This document shows, piece after piece, positions 44,015-52,409 of a stretch of 64,000 nucleotides of DNA (position 1 is its first letter; every line of letters starts with the position of its first letter). The DNA lies in contig JADJSV010000003.1 in the NCBI GenBank assembly GCA_016711505.1, positions 310,001-374,000 on the forward strand, written 5' to 3'. The notes under the pieces are model-generated. The model saw nothing but the letters and a program-made list of their open reading frames with translations, was not told the DNA's origin and did not search any database. The DNA comes from Bacteroidota bacterium. GTDB taxonomy: Bacteria; Bacteroidota; Bacteroidia; AKYH767-A; 2013-40CM-41-45. The position numbers and the translations under genes are program-made.

Positions 44015-44287
44015 ATGGCTCGTTCACTAAAAAAAGGTCCATACATCGCTCATCACTTAGATAAAAAAGTGGTAAAGATGAATGAGAGTAAAAAGAAAAC
44101 TGTGATCAAAACATGGTCACGTGCTTCGATGATCTCTCCGGATTACGTAGGTCACACATTCGCTGTGCACAATGGAAATAAATTCATTCCGGTTTACGTA
44201 ACCGAAAACATGGTAGGTCATAAGTTCGGTGAGTTCTCACCAACACGTACATTCCGTGGTCACAGTGGTAACCGTAACGAAAAATAA
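44015..44287 (+). CDS. rpsS: 30S ribosomal protein S19
   Basis: 90 residues starting MARSLKKGPYIAHHLDKKV, with WSRASMISPDYVGHTFAVHNG and the conserved GEFSPTRTFRGHSG. It binds 16S helix 42 with S13. Standard order before rplV. Confidence 0.96.
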   Translation: MARSLKKGPYIAHHLDKKVVKMNESKKKTVIKTWSRASMISPDYVGHTFAVHNGNKFIPVYVTENMVGHKFGEFSPTRTFRGHSGNRNEK

Positions 44288-44305
44288 TAAACACTCAATT
44301 AAGTC

Positions 44306-44791
44306 ATGGGAGTTAGAAAAAGATTAGCTGCAGAAAAGCGCAAAGAAACCTTGAAGACCACAGCGATTGCACGTAATGTGCAGGCGCCAACTTCACCACG
44401 TAAAGCACGTGTTGTATCGGATCTTATCCGTGGAGTTGAAGTCATGAAGGCAATAAACATACTTCACTACAATGCCAAATTACCGGCAAAACGTCTTGAA
44501 AAACTTTTACAGTCTGCTATCACAAACTGGGAAATTAAAAGTGGTCAGAAGATCGATGAAGGAACTGTGTATGTGAAAACAATTGCTGTTGATAGCGGCA
44601 GAATGTTGAAACGTCTTCGTCCGGCACCGCAAGGTCGTGGTAACAGGATCCGTAAACGTTCAAACCACGTAACGATCATCCTTGACAACATGGAGAATCG
44701 TAAACCTTCGAAGAAAGAAGTAGGAATTGCAAATCGTCTTGCAAAGACAACTGCAGCAAGAACAAAAGCTCCGGCAGCAGAAACAAAATAA
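44306..44791 (+). CDS. rplV: 50S ribosomal protein L22
   Basis: 161 residues, longer than the 110 of E. coli because of an N-terminal extension of about 20 residues and a basic Ala/Thr/Lys-rich tail (TAARTKAPAAETK). The core has SPRKARVVSDLIRGVEVMKAINIL and the tunnel-lining hairpin end RLRPAPQGRGNRIRKRSNHVTI. Confidence 0.95.
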   Translation: MGVRKRLAAEKRKETLKTTAIARNVQAPTSPRKARVVSDLIRGVEVMKAINILHYNAKLPAKRLEKLLQSAITNWEIKSGQKIDEGTVYVKTIAVDSGRMLKRLRPAPQGRGNRIRKRSNHVTIILDNMENRKPSKKEVGIANRLAKTTAARTKAPAAETK

Positions 44792-44815
44792 TCACTATCA
44801 AAATCTAAAAAATTT

Positions 44816-44831
44816 ATCCGCCGCGGCGGAT
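44816..44831. repeat. 16-bp perfect GC-rich palindrome upstream of rpsC
   Basis: ATCCGCCGCGGCGGAT is its own reverse complement and stands out in an A/T-rich spacer between rplV and rpsC. As RNA it could form only a tight stem. It is not a terminator because no T-tract follows. Confidence 0.6.
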
Positions 44832-44846
44832 CAAGAATAAAACACG

Positions 44847-45701
44847 ATGGGACAAAAAGCGAACGCGATAGGCAATAGACTTGGAATCATCAGAGGATGG
44901 GACTCCAACTGGTACGGTGGAAAAAACTACGCCGATAAACTGGTTGAAGACGAAAAGATCCGTAAATACTTAATGGCACGTCTTGCAAAAGGCGGCGTTT
45001 CAAAAATTGTTATTGAGCGTACATTAAAGCTGATCACCGTTACTGTTCATACTGCTCGTCCGGGTATTGTAATCGGAAAAGGCGGTCAGGAAGTTGACAG
45101 ATTGAAAGAAGAGATCAAGAAGCTTACTAAGAAAGATGTTCAGATCAACATTTTCGAGATCAAACGTCCGGAAACTGATGCTCAACTGGTAGGTGATGGT
45201 ATCGCTCGTCAGATCGAAGCCCGTATCTCTTTCCGTCGTGCAGCAAAAATGTCAATTGCATCTACAATGCGTATGGGAGCTGAAGGTATTCGTATCATGG
45301 TCTCAGGTCGTTTAGGTGGTGCAGAGATGGCACGTACAGAACAATACAAAGAAGGAAGAGTTCCATTACATACATTCCGTGCCGATATCGATTTCTCGAT
45401 CTCTGAAGCACAAACAAGTTACGGTAAGATCGGTATCAAAGTATGGATCTGCAGAGGTGAAGTTTATGGAAAGAGAGATCTTTCTCCAAACGTAGGCTCA
45501 AACGCAACGAGCAGTGCAGGTTCAGGAAAAGGCTTTGGTACACCATCAAGAGGTGGTGATAACAGAGGCGGCGACAGAGGTGGTCGTGGCGGACGCGGTG
45601 GTCAAGGTGGCGGTGGAAATCGCGGTGGCCAGGGTGGCGGTGGAAATCGTGGAGGTCAGGGCGGTGGAAATCGCGGTGGTGGCCAGGGTGGAAGAAAATA
45701 A
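44847..45701 (+). CDS. rpsC: 30S ribosomal protein S3 with RGG-like Gly-rich tail
   Basis: S3 forms the mRNA entry channel with S4 and S5. The KH domain GIVIGKGGQEVDRLKEEI and the C-terminal domain LGGAEMARTEQYKEGRVPLHTFRADID are standard. The protein reaches 284 residues instead of about 230-250 because of a tail of about 60 residues built of GG-R, GG-N-R and QGGGGNR units (about residues 220-284). This tail resembles eukaryotic RGG boxes that bind RNA. The tail is in frame, encoded by repetitive DNA. Confidence 0.95.
   Translation: MGQKANAIGNRLGIIRGWDSNWYGGKNYADKLVEDEKIRKYLMARLAKGGVSKIVIERTLKLITVTVHTARPGIVIGKGGQEVDRLKEEIKKLTKKDVQINIFEIKRPETDAQLVGDGIARQIEARISFRRAAKMSIASTMRMGAEGIRIMVSGRLGGAEMARTEQYKEGRVPLHTFRADIDFSISEAQTSYGKIGIKVWICRGEVYGKRDLSPNVGSNATSSAGSGKGFGTPSRGGDNRGGDRGGRGGRGGQGGGGNRGGQGGGGNRGGQGGGNRGGGQGGRK
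45596..45690 (+). repeat. In-gene tandem repeat encoding the S3 Gly-rich tail
   Basis: Units of 24-27 nt of the form GGTGGYCARGGYGGCGGTGG encode GGQGGGGNR twice and GGQGGGNR once. Such repeats are prone to slippage, so tail length is likely to vary between strains. Confidence 0.75.
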
Positions 45702-45752
45702 GCCCAAATAAATTTTAATCTAAGAGTTAATCAGAAATAATTACTGTAGATC

Positions 45753-46181
45753 ATGTTACAGCCGAAGAAAACTAAGTTCAGAAAACAACATAAAATGGTT
45801 CCGAAAGGAAATGCAACCCGCGGTCACGAATTGGCTTTTGGTTCATTCGGAATAAAATCTCTTGAAACAGGTTGGTTACCCAGCAGACAAATCGAGGCAG
45901 CTCGTGTAGCGGTAACGCGATACATGAAACGTGAAGGTCAGATCTGGGTACGTATCTTCCCTGACAAGCCGATCACACGTAAACCTGCAGAGGTTCGTAT
46001 GGGTAAAGGTAAAGGTGCTCCTGAATTCTGGGTAGCAGTTGTAAAACCGGGAACTGTGATATTCGAAGCAGAAGGTGTTCCGGAAAACATCGCCCGCGAA
46101 GCATTACGCTTAGCCGCACAAAAACTTTCAGTGAATACAAAATTTGTCATTCGCCGTGATTATGCAGCAGCAGCACAATAA
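45753..46181 (+). CDS. rplP: 50S ribosomal protein L16
   Basis: 142 residues starting MLQPKKTKFRKQHKM. The conserved RGHELAFGSFGIKSLETGWLPSRQIEAARVAVTRYMKREGQIWVRIFPDKP and RMGKGKGAPEFWV blocks are present. It contacts the A-site tRNA. Complete. Confidence 0.97.
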   Translation: MLQPKKTKFRKQHKMVPKGNATRGHELAFGSFGIKSLETGWLPSRQIEAARVAVTRYMKREGQIWVRIFPDKPITRKPAEVRMGKGKGAPEFWVAVVKPGTVIFEAEGVPENIAREALRLAAQKLSVNTKFVIRRDYAAAAQ

Positions 46182-46219
46182 TCTGTACTGATCCGAAAAA
46201 AGAATAATAACTGATAGCA

Positions 46220-46420
46220 ATGAAAATAGCAGATATCAAAGAATTAACAACAGATGAACTTCGCTTACGTCTTGAAGAAGAGAAAGCGATCTATCTGAAA
46301 ATGAAAATGAATCATGCGGTTTCTCCAATCGAGAACCCAATGAAGATTCGTGCAACACGTCGCGGCATAGCGATGATTCATACAGAATTAACGAGTCGTC
46401 AAAAAACCGATTCTAACTAA
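46220..46420 (+). CDS. rpmC: 50S ribosomal protein L29
   Basis: 66 residues of two helices, starting MKIADIKELTTDELRLRLEEEKA and ending with TRRGIAMIHTELTSRQ. It sits near the tunnel exit with L23. Standard place between rplP and rpsQ. Confidence 0.93.
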   Translation: MKIADIKELTTDELRLRLEEEKAIYLKMKMNHAVSPIENPMKIRATRRGIAMIHTELTSRQKTDSN

Positions 46421-46440
46421 TAAAAGCGGTAATCAGACCA

Positions 46441-46713
46441 ATGGAAAATACTTCAACAGAAAAACGCAGTTTACGTAAAGAACGTATCGGTGTTGTTGTC
46501 AGCAACAAGATGAGCAAAAGCATCGTCGTAGCTGTCGAACGTAAAGTGAAACACGAGAAATACGGAAAGTTCATCAAATTGACCACGAAATTCATGGCAC
46601 ATGATGAGAAAAACGAATCAGGAATCGGAGACCTTGTTCTGATCGCCGAAACCCGCCCTCTCAGTAAATCAAAAAACTGGAGATTGAAACAGATTTTAGA
46701 AAAAGCAAAATAA
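46441..46713 (+). CDS. rpsQ: 30S ribosomal protein S17
   Basis: 90 residues with the S17 OB-fold signature KERIGVVVSNKMSKSIVVAVERKVKHEKYGK and IGDLVLIAETRPLSKSKNW. It binds 16S helix 11. Standard order. Confidence 0.95.
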   Translation: MENTSTEKRSLRKERIGVVVSNKMSKSIVVAVERKVKHEKYGKFIKLTTKFMAHDEKNESGIGDLVLIAETRPLSKSKNWRLKQILEKAK

Positions 46714-46769
46714 TTTACCGGTTACTCCTCAAAGTAATCGCATCGATAAACGAATAACAACTGATATAG

Positions 46770-47138
46770 ATGATACAGCAAGAATCCAGATGCGTAGTAG
46801 CAGACAATAGCGGAGCCAAAGAAGTTCTTTGTATCCGGGTGTTGGGTGGTACAAAAAAGAAATACGCCAGCTTAGGTGATAAAGTAGTAGTAACCGTTAA
46901 GCATGCTCTTCCTTCAGGAAACGTAAAAAAAGGTACGGTATCAAAAGCGGTTGTCGTACGTACGAAAAAAGAAGTAAAACGTAATGACGGTTCTTACATC
47001 CGTTTCGACGACAACGCAGTAGTGCTTCTTACAGCTACAGACGAATTACGTGGTACACGTATCTTCGGACCGGTAGCCCGTGAACTTCGCGAGAAGCAAT
47101 TCATGAAAATAGTTTCATTAGCACCAGAAGTACTTTAA
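46770..47138 (+). CDS. rplN: 50S ribosomal protein L14
   Basis: 122 residues starting MIQQESRCVVADNSGAKEVLCIRVLGG. The conserved C-terminus RGTRIFGPVARELREKQFMKIVSLAPEVL is complete. It forms an inter-subunit bridge. Confidence 0.97.
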   Translation: MIQQESRCVVADNSGAKEVLCIRVLGGTKKKYASLGDKVVVTVKHALPSGNVKKGTVSKAVVVRTKKEVKRNDGSYIRFDDNAVVLLTATDELRGTRIFGPVARELREKQFMKIVSLAPEVL

Positions 47139-47164
47139 TATTTAACGATTAATAGTTCCTTACA

Positions 47165-47500
47165 ATGGAAAGAAAATTCAATAAACAACCCAAACTCAAC
47201 CTACGCAAAGGCGATATCGTGAAAGTGATGGCCGGTGATTCGAAAGGTTCTCAAGGACGTGTCCTTGAAGTGATCTCTAAGGATCGTAAGGTCCTGGTTG
47301 AAGGGGTCAATCTGGTTAGTAAGCATACTAAACCAAACGCAAAAAACACTCAAGGTGGTATCGTGAAAAAAGAAGCTCCTATTCACATGTCAAATGTGAT
47401 GCTGGTCGACGGCAAAGGAAAAACTACTCGCGTAGCTTACAAAGAAGTGGAAGGCAAATTAGTTCGTTATTCTAAAAAGTCTGAGGAGGTAATCAAATAA
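47165..47500 (+). CDS. rplX: 50S ribosomal protein L24
   Basis: 111 residues, KOW motif in RKGDIVKVMAGDSKGSQGRVLEV, an early 50S assembly initiator. Its stop codon overlaps the start of rplE by one base. Confidence 0.95.
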   Translation: MERKFNKQPKLNLRKGDIVKVMAGDSKGSQGRVLEVISKDRKVLVEGVNLVSKHTKPNAKNTQGGIVKKEAPIHMSNVMLVDGKGKTTRVAYKEVEGKLVRYSKKSEEVIK

Positions 47501-48051
47501 TGGCATACGTTCCAAGATTAAAAGACAAGTATAAACAAGAAGTTGTACCTGCTCTTTCAAAAAAATTCAACTACAAAAGCTCAATGCAGGTTCCACGTCT
47601 GTTAAAGATCTGTGTGAATCAAGGTGTAGGTGATGCAGTAAGTGACAAAAAACTTATTGATTCAGCATTGAATGAAATGACTCAGATCGTAGGACAGAAA
47701 CCTGTACCGACAAAGTCAAAGAAAGATATCTCGAACTTCAAACTTCGTGTGAATGTTCCGATCGGAGTACGTGTTACTCTTCGTGATGTGAACATGTACG
47801 AATTCCTTGATCGTTTGATCTCTGTTTCTCTTCCTCGTATCCGTGATTTCCGTGGAATCAATCCGAAAGGTTTTGATGGCAGCGGTAACTACACACTAGG
47901 AGTTACTGAGCAGATCATCTTCCCTGAGATCGATATCGATAAAGTAAATAAAGTAACCGGAATGGACATCACATTTGTTACGTCTGCAAAGACTGACGAA
48001 GAAGCGATGGAGCTCTTAAGAGAATTCGGTTTACCATTCAGAACAAATTAA
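47500..48051 (+). CDS. rplE: 50S ribosomal protein L5
   Basis: 183 residues; conserved LLKICVNQGVGDAVSDKKLID, 5S rRNA-binding region and RIRDFRGINPKGFDGSGNYTLGVTEQIIFPEI are seen. It joins the 5S rRNA with L18. Overlaps rplX by one base. Confidence 0.96.
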   Translation: MAYVPRLKDKYKQEVVPALSKKFNYKSSMQVPRLLKICVNQGVGDAVSDKKLIDSALNEMTQIVGQKPVPTKSKKDISNFKLRVNVPIGVRVTLRDVNMYEFLDRLISVSLPRIRDFRGINPKGFDGSGNYTLGVTEQIIFPEIDIDKVNKVTGMDITFVTSAKTDEEAMELLREFGLPFRTN

Positions 48052-48076
48052 TAATCCAGCTAAAGAAAATATACTC

Positions 48077-48346
48077 ATGGCAAAAGAATCAATGAAGGCA
48101 AGAGAAGTGAAACGTGCGCGTATGAATGCCCGTTATGCTGAAAAGCGCGCTGCACTTAAAGCTGCCGGTGATTATGAAGCACTTGACAAACTTCCAAAAA
48201 ACTCTTCACCTGTACGTATGCACAATCGTTGCAAATTAACAGGAAGACCACGCGGTTACATGCGTACGTTCGGGATATCACGTAACGTGTTCCGTTTAAT
48301 GGCTCTGAATGGAAAAATTCCGGGAGTTACAAAAGCTAGTTGGTAA
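48077..48346 (+). CDS. rpsN: 30S ribosomal protein S14 (zinc-free long form)
   Basis: 89 residues, starting MAKESMKAREVKRARMN. The C-terminal block HNRCKLTGRPRGYMRTFGISRN lacks the four cysteines of the zinc form, so this is the zinc-independent type. Standard order after rplE. Confidence 0.95.
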   Translation: MAKESMKAREVKRARMNARYAEKRAALKAAGDYEALDKLPKNSSPVRMHNRCKLTGRPRGYMRTFGISRNVFRLMALNGKIPGVTKASW

Positions 48347-48384
48347 TAAATAATTAAAACAAGGACAAGTTTAAAAATAGTACA

Positions 48385-48780
48385 ATGACAGATCCTATTG
48401 CAGACTTCATTACAAGAATTCGAAATGCCGTGAGAGCAAATCACCGCATCGTGCAGATACCTGCCTCGAATTTAAAGAAGGAAATGACAAAAATCCTTAA
48501 AGAAAAAGGATACATCCTCGACTATAAATTCGAAGAGGACACTAAACAAGGCCTTATAAAAATCGCTTTGAAATATCATCCGGTTACGAAAGTTCCTGCG
48601 ATCCGTAATTTAACACGTATCAGCAAACCCGGACTTCGTAAATACGCAGGCGTAGAAGCTATGCCGCGTGTAATCAACGGTCTTGGTATTGCCATTCTAT
48701 CAACTTCTAAAGGTGTCATGACCGATAAAGAAGCGAAGACGGAAAAAGTTGGTGGAGAAGTACTTTGTTATGTTTATTAA
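48385..48780 (+). CDS. rpsH: 30S ribosomal protein S8
   Basis: 131 residues starting MTDPIADFITRIRNAVRANH, with the C-terminal RVINGLGIAILSTSKGVMTDKEA motif. S8 is the translational repressor of the spc operon in E. coli. Complete. Confidence 0.96.
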   Translation: MTDPIADFITRIRNAVRANHRIVQIPASNLKKEMTKILKEKGYILDYKFEEDTKQGLIKIALKYHPVTKVPAIRNLTRISKPGLRKYAGVEAMPRVINGLGIAILSTSKGVMTDKEAKTEKVGGEVLCYVY

Positions 48781-48799
48781 TCATTAAAAAAGAAATCAG

Positions 48800-49354
48800 A
48801 TGTCACGTATTGGAAAATTACCAATAACGATTCCGGCCAAAGTTGAGGTCAAAGTAAACGGGAAGACCGTGCATGTTAAAGGCCCGAAAGGTGAACTTAA
48901 ACAGGTACTTGTTAATGGAGTTTCTATCGCTATCGATGGAACTACACTAACTGTGAATCGTGATTCAGAAGCGAAACAACATCGCGCTCTGCATGGCCTA
49001 TATCGTTCATTGATCAGTAATATGATCATTGGCGTATCAGAAGGCTTTGTAAAGCAACAGGAATTAGTAGGTGTAGGTTATAAAGCAACAAACAACGGTC
49101 AGTTATTGGATCTTGTACTTGGATACTCTCACCATTTCATCTTCGAAATTCCTGCAGAAGTTAAAGTTTCTACTAAACAAGAAAAAGGGCAAAACCCAAC
49201 TGTGATCTTAGAAAGCGCAGATAAACAATTACTAGGTGCAGTTGCTGCAAAGATCCGCTCATTGCGTGCTCCTGAGCCTTACAAAGGAAAAGGTATTAAA
49301 TTCAGCGGCGAAGTTCTGAGAAGAAAAGCCGGTAAGTCAGCCGCTAAAAAATAA
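48800..49354 (+). CDS. rplF: 50S ribosomal protein L6
   Basis: 184 residues with two duplicated domains, starting MSRIGKLPITIPAKVEV. The conserved C-terminus LRAPEPYKGKGIKFSGEVLRRKAGKSA is present. It binds 23S rRNA near the sarcin-ricin loop. Confidence 0.96.
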   Translation: MSRIGKLPITIPAKVEVKVNGKTVHVKGPKGELKQVLVNGVSIAIDGTTLTVNRDSEAKQHRALHGLYRSLISNMIIGVSEGFVKQQELVGVGYKATNNGQLLDLVLGYSHHFIFEIPAEVKVSTKQEKGQNPTVILESADKQLLGAVAAKIRSLRAPEPYKGKGIKFSGEVLRRKAGKSAAKK

Positions 49355-49362
49355 TTGAGATC

Positions 49363-49713
49363 ATGTTAAGAAAACAGCTCCGCAGAAATAGTATCCGTAC
49401 ACGTATTCGTCGTACGATCAAAGGAACAGCACAACGTCCGCGTTTATCTGTCTTCCGTAGCAATAAACAAATTTATGCCCAGCTTATCGATGATGTAGCA
49501 GGAGTAACATTAGTTGCCGCTTCTTCAAGTGCAAAAGAATTTACCGTAAAAGGAAATAAAGTTGATGTCGCAAAAGAAGTAGGTAAGATGATCGCAGGAA
49601 AAGCACAGCAAAGCGGAATCAGTGCCGTTGTGTTTGACCGTGGAGGTTACCTTTATCATGGCCGTATCAAGGCTCTTGCAGAAGGTGCCCGTGAAGCAGG
49701 TCTACAGTTTTAA
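49363..49713 (+). CDS. rplR: 50S ribosomal protein L18
   Basis: 116 residues; binds 5S rRNA. N-terminal basic arm, RPRLSVFRSNKQIYAQLIDDVAGVTLVAASS, and the C-terminal VVFDRGGYLYHGRIKALAEGAREAGLQF are canonical. Complete. Confidence 0.96.
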   Translation: MLRKQLRRNSIRTRIRRTIKGTAQRPRLSVFRSNKQIYAQLIDDVAGVTLVAASSSAKEFTVKGNKVDVAKEVGKMIAGKAQQSGISAVVFDRGGYLYHGRIKALAEGAREAGLQF

Positions 49714-49744
49714 TTATCATTCATTTTGATTGAATAAAAGTACT

Positions 49745-50262
49745 ATGTCAGCAACAAACGTAAAGAGAGTTAAGTCAAGCGAGATCGAATTGAAAGATCG
49801 TCTCGTAACTGTAAACCGTGTTACTAAAGTAACGAAAGGTGGTCGTGCTTTCACCTTCGCAGCAATCATCGTAGTTGGTGATGAAGCAGGAGTTGTAGGT
49901 CACGGACTTGGAAAAGCAAAAGAGGTAACCGATGCAGTGCAGAAGGGTATCGACGATGCGAAAAAAATCTGGTAAAAGTTCCGATCATGAAAGGAACAGT
50001 TCCTCACGAATCATACGGTAAATACGGCGGTGCATTGGTTTTCCTTAAACCTGCCGCGCCCGGAACAGGAGTGATTGCAGGTGGTGCCATGCGTGCAGTA
50101 CTTGAAAGCGTTGGTATCCATGATGTATTGGCAAAATCAAAAGGCAGCTCTAACCCACACAACGTGGTAAAAGCAACAATAGATGCATTGTCAAACATGC
50201 GGGATCCTGCTACTATCGCTCAACACCGCGGAATTAAAATGACCAAAGTATTTAATGGCTAA
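49745..50262 (+). CDS. rpsE: 30S ribosomal protein S5 (frameshifted as sequenced)
   Basis: S5 near the decoding centre and mRNA entry. The first frame encodes MSATNVKRVKSSEIELKDR through VQKGIDDAKKIW and stops at 49975; the conserved second half MKGTVPHESYGKYGGALVFLKPAAPGTGVIAGGAMRAVLE follows in another frame. A run of seven A near 49961 needs one more A to read GIDDAKKNLVKVPIMKGT, giving exactly 172 residues, the family length. This is a deletion, opposite in sign to the rpsL error. As S5 is essential, a homopolymer sequencing error is the likeliest cause. Confidence 0.9.
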
Positions 50263-50291
50263 TCGCCTTAATGATATAACAACCATAACCA

Positions 50292-50471
50292 ATGGCAACA
50301 GTTAAAATTACACTTGTAAAAAGTGGTATCGATCGCCCAAGTAATCAGAAGAAAACTCTGAATGCTTTAGGATTGACAAAAATGAACCGTTCAGTTGAAG
50401 TGGAACATACTCCACAGATCAAAGGAATGATCAACGTAGTGAAGCATCTGGTAACAGTAACACAAAATTAA
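50292..50471 (+). CDS. rpmD: 50S ribosomal protein L30
   Basis: 59 residues starting MATVKITLVKSGIDRPSNQK, then TLNALGLTKMNRSVEVEHTP and INVVKHLVTV. This matches short L30. It lies 29 nt after rpsE in the standard order and was missed by simple length cut-offs. Confidence 0.95.
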   Translation: MATVKITLVKSGIDRPSNQKKTLNALGLTKMNRSVEVEHTPQIKGMINVVKHLVTVTQN

Positions 50472-50512
50472 GCAATACATTAGCGATTGTTAATATTGAC
50501 AAGACATTAATC

Positions 50513-51019
50513 ATGAATCTATCATCACTCAAACCTGCTAAAGGTTCAGTAAAAACAAATAAGAGACTCGGTCGTGGTACCGGTTCAGGTCGCGGCGGTA
50601 CTTCTACGCGTGGTCACAAAGGTGCACAGTCACGTTCAGGTTACAGCTCTAAGCGTGGTTTCGAAGGTGGTCAAATGCCTTTGCAACGTCGTATTCCTAA
50701 GTTCGGATTTAAGAATCCATTCCGTAAAGAATTCCACGGAATCAACCTTGATACACTTCAGTCACTTGCTGAAACATTAAAAGTGTCAAGCATCGACGTT
50801 GATATGCTGGTAAAAAATGGTCTTGCTTCAAAAAACGACAGAGTGAAAATCTTAGGTCGTGGTGAAGTAAAATCAAAACTTGAAGTGAAAGCACACGCTT
50901 TCTCTAAAACAGCTACTGAAGCAATCGAAGCAAAAGGTGGTTCTACAACTACAATTGAAACAAAAGGCGTTTCTACAACTACTATTGAAACAAAAGGCGG
51001 TTCTACAACTACCATCTAA
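50513..51019 (+). CDS. rplO: 50S ribosomal protein L15 with tandem-repeat tail
   Basis: 168 residues; conserved GRGTGSGRGGTSTRGHKGAQSRSGYSSKRGFEGGQMPLQRR is intact. The typical C-terminus (KAHAFSKTATEAIEAKGG) is followed by an extension: GGSTTTIETK-type units of ten residues, three copies in all. Most L15 proteins end near residue 148. The start of secY lies 8 nt later. Confidence 0.95.
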   Translation: MNLSSLKPAKGSVKTNKRLGRGTGSGRGGTSTRGHKGAQSRSGYSSKRGFEGGQMPLQRRIPKFGFKNPFRKEFHGINLDTLQSLAETLKVSSIDVDMLVKNGLASKNDRVKILGRGEVKSKLEVKAHAFSKTATEAIEAKGGSTTTIETKGVSTTTIETKGGSTTTI

Positions 51020-51020
51020 A
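50931..51020 (+). repeat. Three 30-bp tandem repeats at the 3' end of rplO
   Basis: Copies at 50931, 50961 and 50991, each starting CAAAAGG and containing TTCTACAACTAC, with a few third-position or single changes. The final copy includes the stop codon. The exact 30-bp period preserves the reading frame. Confidence 0.9.
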
Positions 51021-51027
51021 TTCAAGT

Positions 51028-52389
51028 ATGAAAAATCTGATACAAACTATCCGGAATATATTTAAGATCGAAGATCTAAGAACACGTATATTGAATACGC
51101 TCTTCTTTCTTTTGATCTACCGTCTAGGTACACACATCGTGTTACCGGGTGTTGATCCTAATCAACTTTCAGCTCTGCAAAACCAGACTTCTGGTGGTGT
51201 ATTGGGTCTGTTAGATATGTTTTCCGGTGGTGCGTTCTCGCATTCTTCGATCTTTGCACTTGGTATCATGCCATACATCTCTGCATCGATCGTGATCCAG
51301 CTTCTTAGTATTGCAGTTCCTTATTTCCAGAAAATGCAGAAAGAAGGTGAATCAGGAAGAAAGAGAATCAATAATATTACCCGTTGGTTAACTGTGGTCA
51401 TCACAGCTTTCCAGGCTCCGGGATACATCGTGAATCTTCGTGCACAAGTTCCGAATGCAATCATCTCAGTAACTAATCCTGAACTGGTTTCTCCTTTCAC
51501 GTTCTGGTTCACATCGATCGTTATCCTTGTTGCCGGTACTATATTCGTAATGTGGTTAGGTGAGCGTATCACGGACAAAGGTCTTGGAAACGGAATCTCT
51601 CTGATCATCATGGTGGGTATCATTGCCCGTCTACCACAGTCTTTCCGTGATGAAGTTCTGTCACGTGCAAATTCAAATGGTGGAATGGTTGTACTTCTTT
51701 TAGAACTCGTCGCCTTAGGTGCAGTAATCGCTTTCACCATCTTGCTCGTACAAGGGACCAGAAGAATACCGGTCAACTTTGCCAAGAAGATCGTTGGAAA
51801 CAAACAATACGGTGGAGTACGTCAGTACATTCCTCTTAAAGTAAACGCTGCAGGTGTAATGCCGATCATCTTCGCTCAGGCGATCATGTTCATTCCTGCA
51901 ACGATCGCTCAATTCTTCCCTGATGCAGCTGCTTCTCAAGGTATTCTTGCAACATTCGGAAACTTCACATCATTCTGGTATAATTTCGTATTCGCTACAT
52001 TGATCATCCTCTTCACTTATTTCTATACTGCAATCGCAGTAAATGCAAATCAGATGGCTGATGATATGAAAAAGAATAACGGATTCATTCCGGGCATCAA
52101 GCCGGGAAGAAGTACATCAGAATTCATTGATGATGTAATATCACGCATTACGCTTCCGGGATCGATCTTCCTTGCGATCATCGCCATCCTGCCAACGTTT
52201 GCCCTTCTTATGAATATTAACAACAACTTCGCTCACTTCTACGGTGGTACTTCCTTGCTGATCCTTGTGGGTGTTGTATTAGATACATTACAACAGATAG
52301 AAAGTCATTTATTGATGCGTCACTACGACGGATTAATGAAGACCGGAAGAATCAAAGGAAGAAGTACACAAGCCGCTTCGGCTGTTTAA
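51028..52389 (+). CDS. secY: Preprotein translocase subunit SecY
   Basis: Ten-helix channel of the Sec translocon, 453 residues. The N-terminal LFFLLIYRLGTHIVLPGVD begins helix 1, and the plug region and the C5/C6 loops (GIKPGRSTSEFIDDVISRI; VVLDTLQQIESHLLMRHY) are conserved. Complete and in the standard spc position. Confidence 0.97.
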   Translation: MKNLIQTIRNIFKIEDLRTRILNTLFFLLIYRLGTHIVLPGVDPNQLSALQNQTSGGVLGLLDMFSGGAFSHSSIFALGIMPYISASIVIQLLSIAVPYFQKMQKEGESGRKRINNITRWLTVVITAFQAPGYIVNLRAQVPNAIISVTNPELVSPFTFWFTSIVILVAGTIFVMWLGERITDKGLGNGISLIIMVGIIARLPQSFRDEVLSRANSNGGMVVLLLELVALGAVIAFTILLVQGTRRIPVNFAKKIVGNKQYGGVRQYIPLKVNAAGVMPIIFAQAIMFIPATIAQFFPDAAASQGILATFGNFTSFWYNFVFATLIILFTYFYTAIAVNANQMADDMKKNNGFIPGIKPGRSTSEFIDDVISRITLPGSIFLAIIAILPTFALLMNINNNFAHFYGGTSLLILVGVVLDTLQQIESHLLMRHYDGLMKTGRIKGRSTQAASAV

Positions 52390-52409
52390 TAATATAACAT
52401 CCAATTACG

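Noticed and set aside
45514..45711. 65-residue forward frame inside rpsC
   Set aside because: It is the shifted reading of the Gly-rich repeat, not a separate gene.
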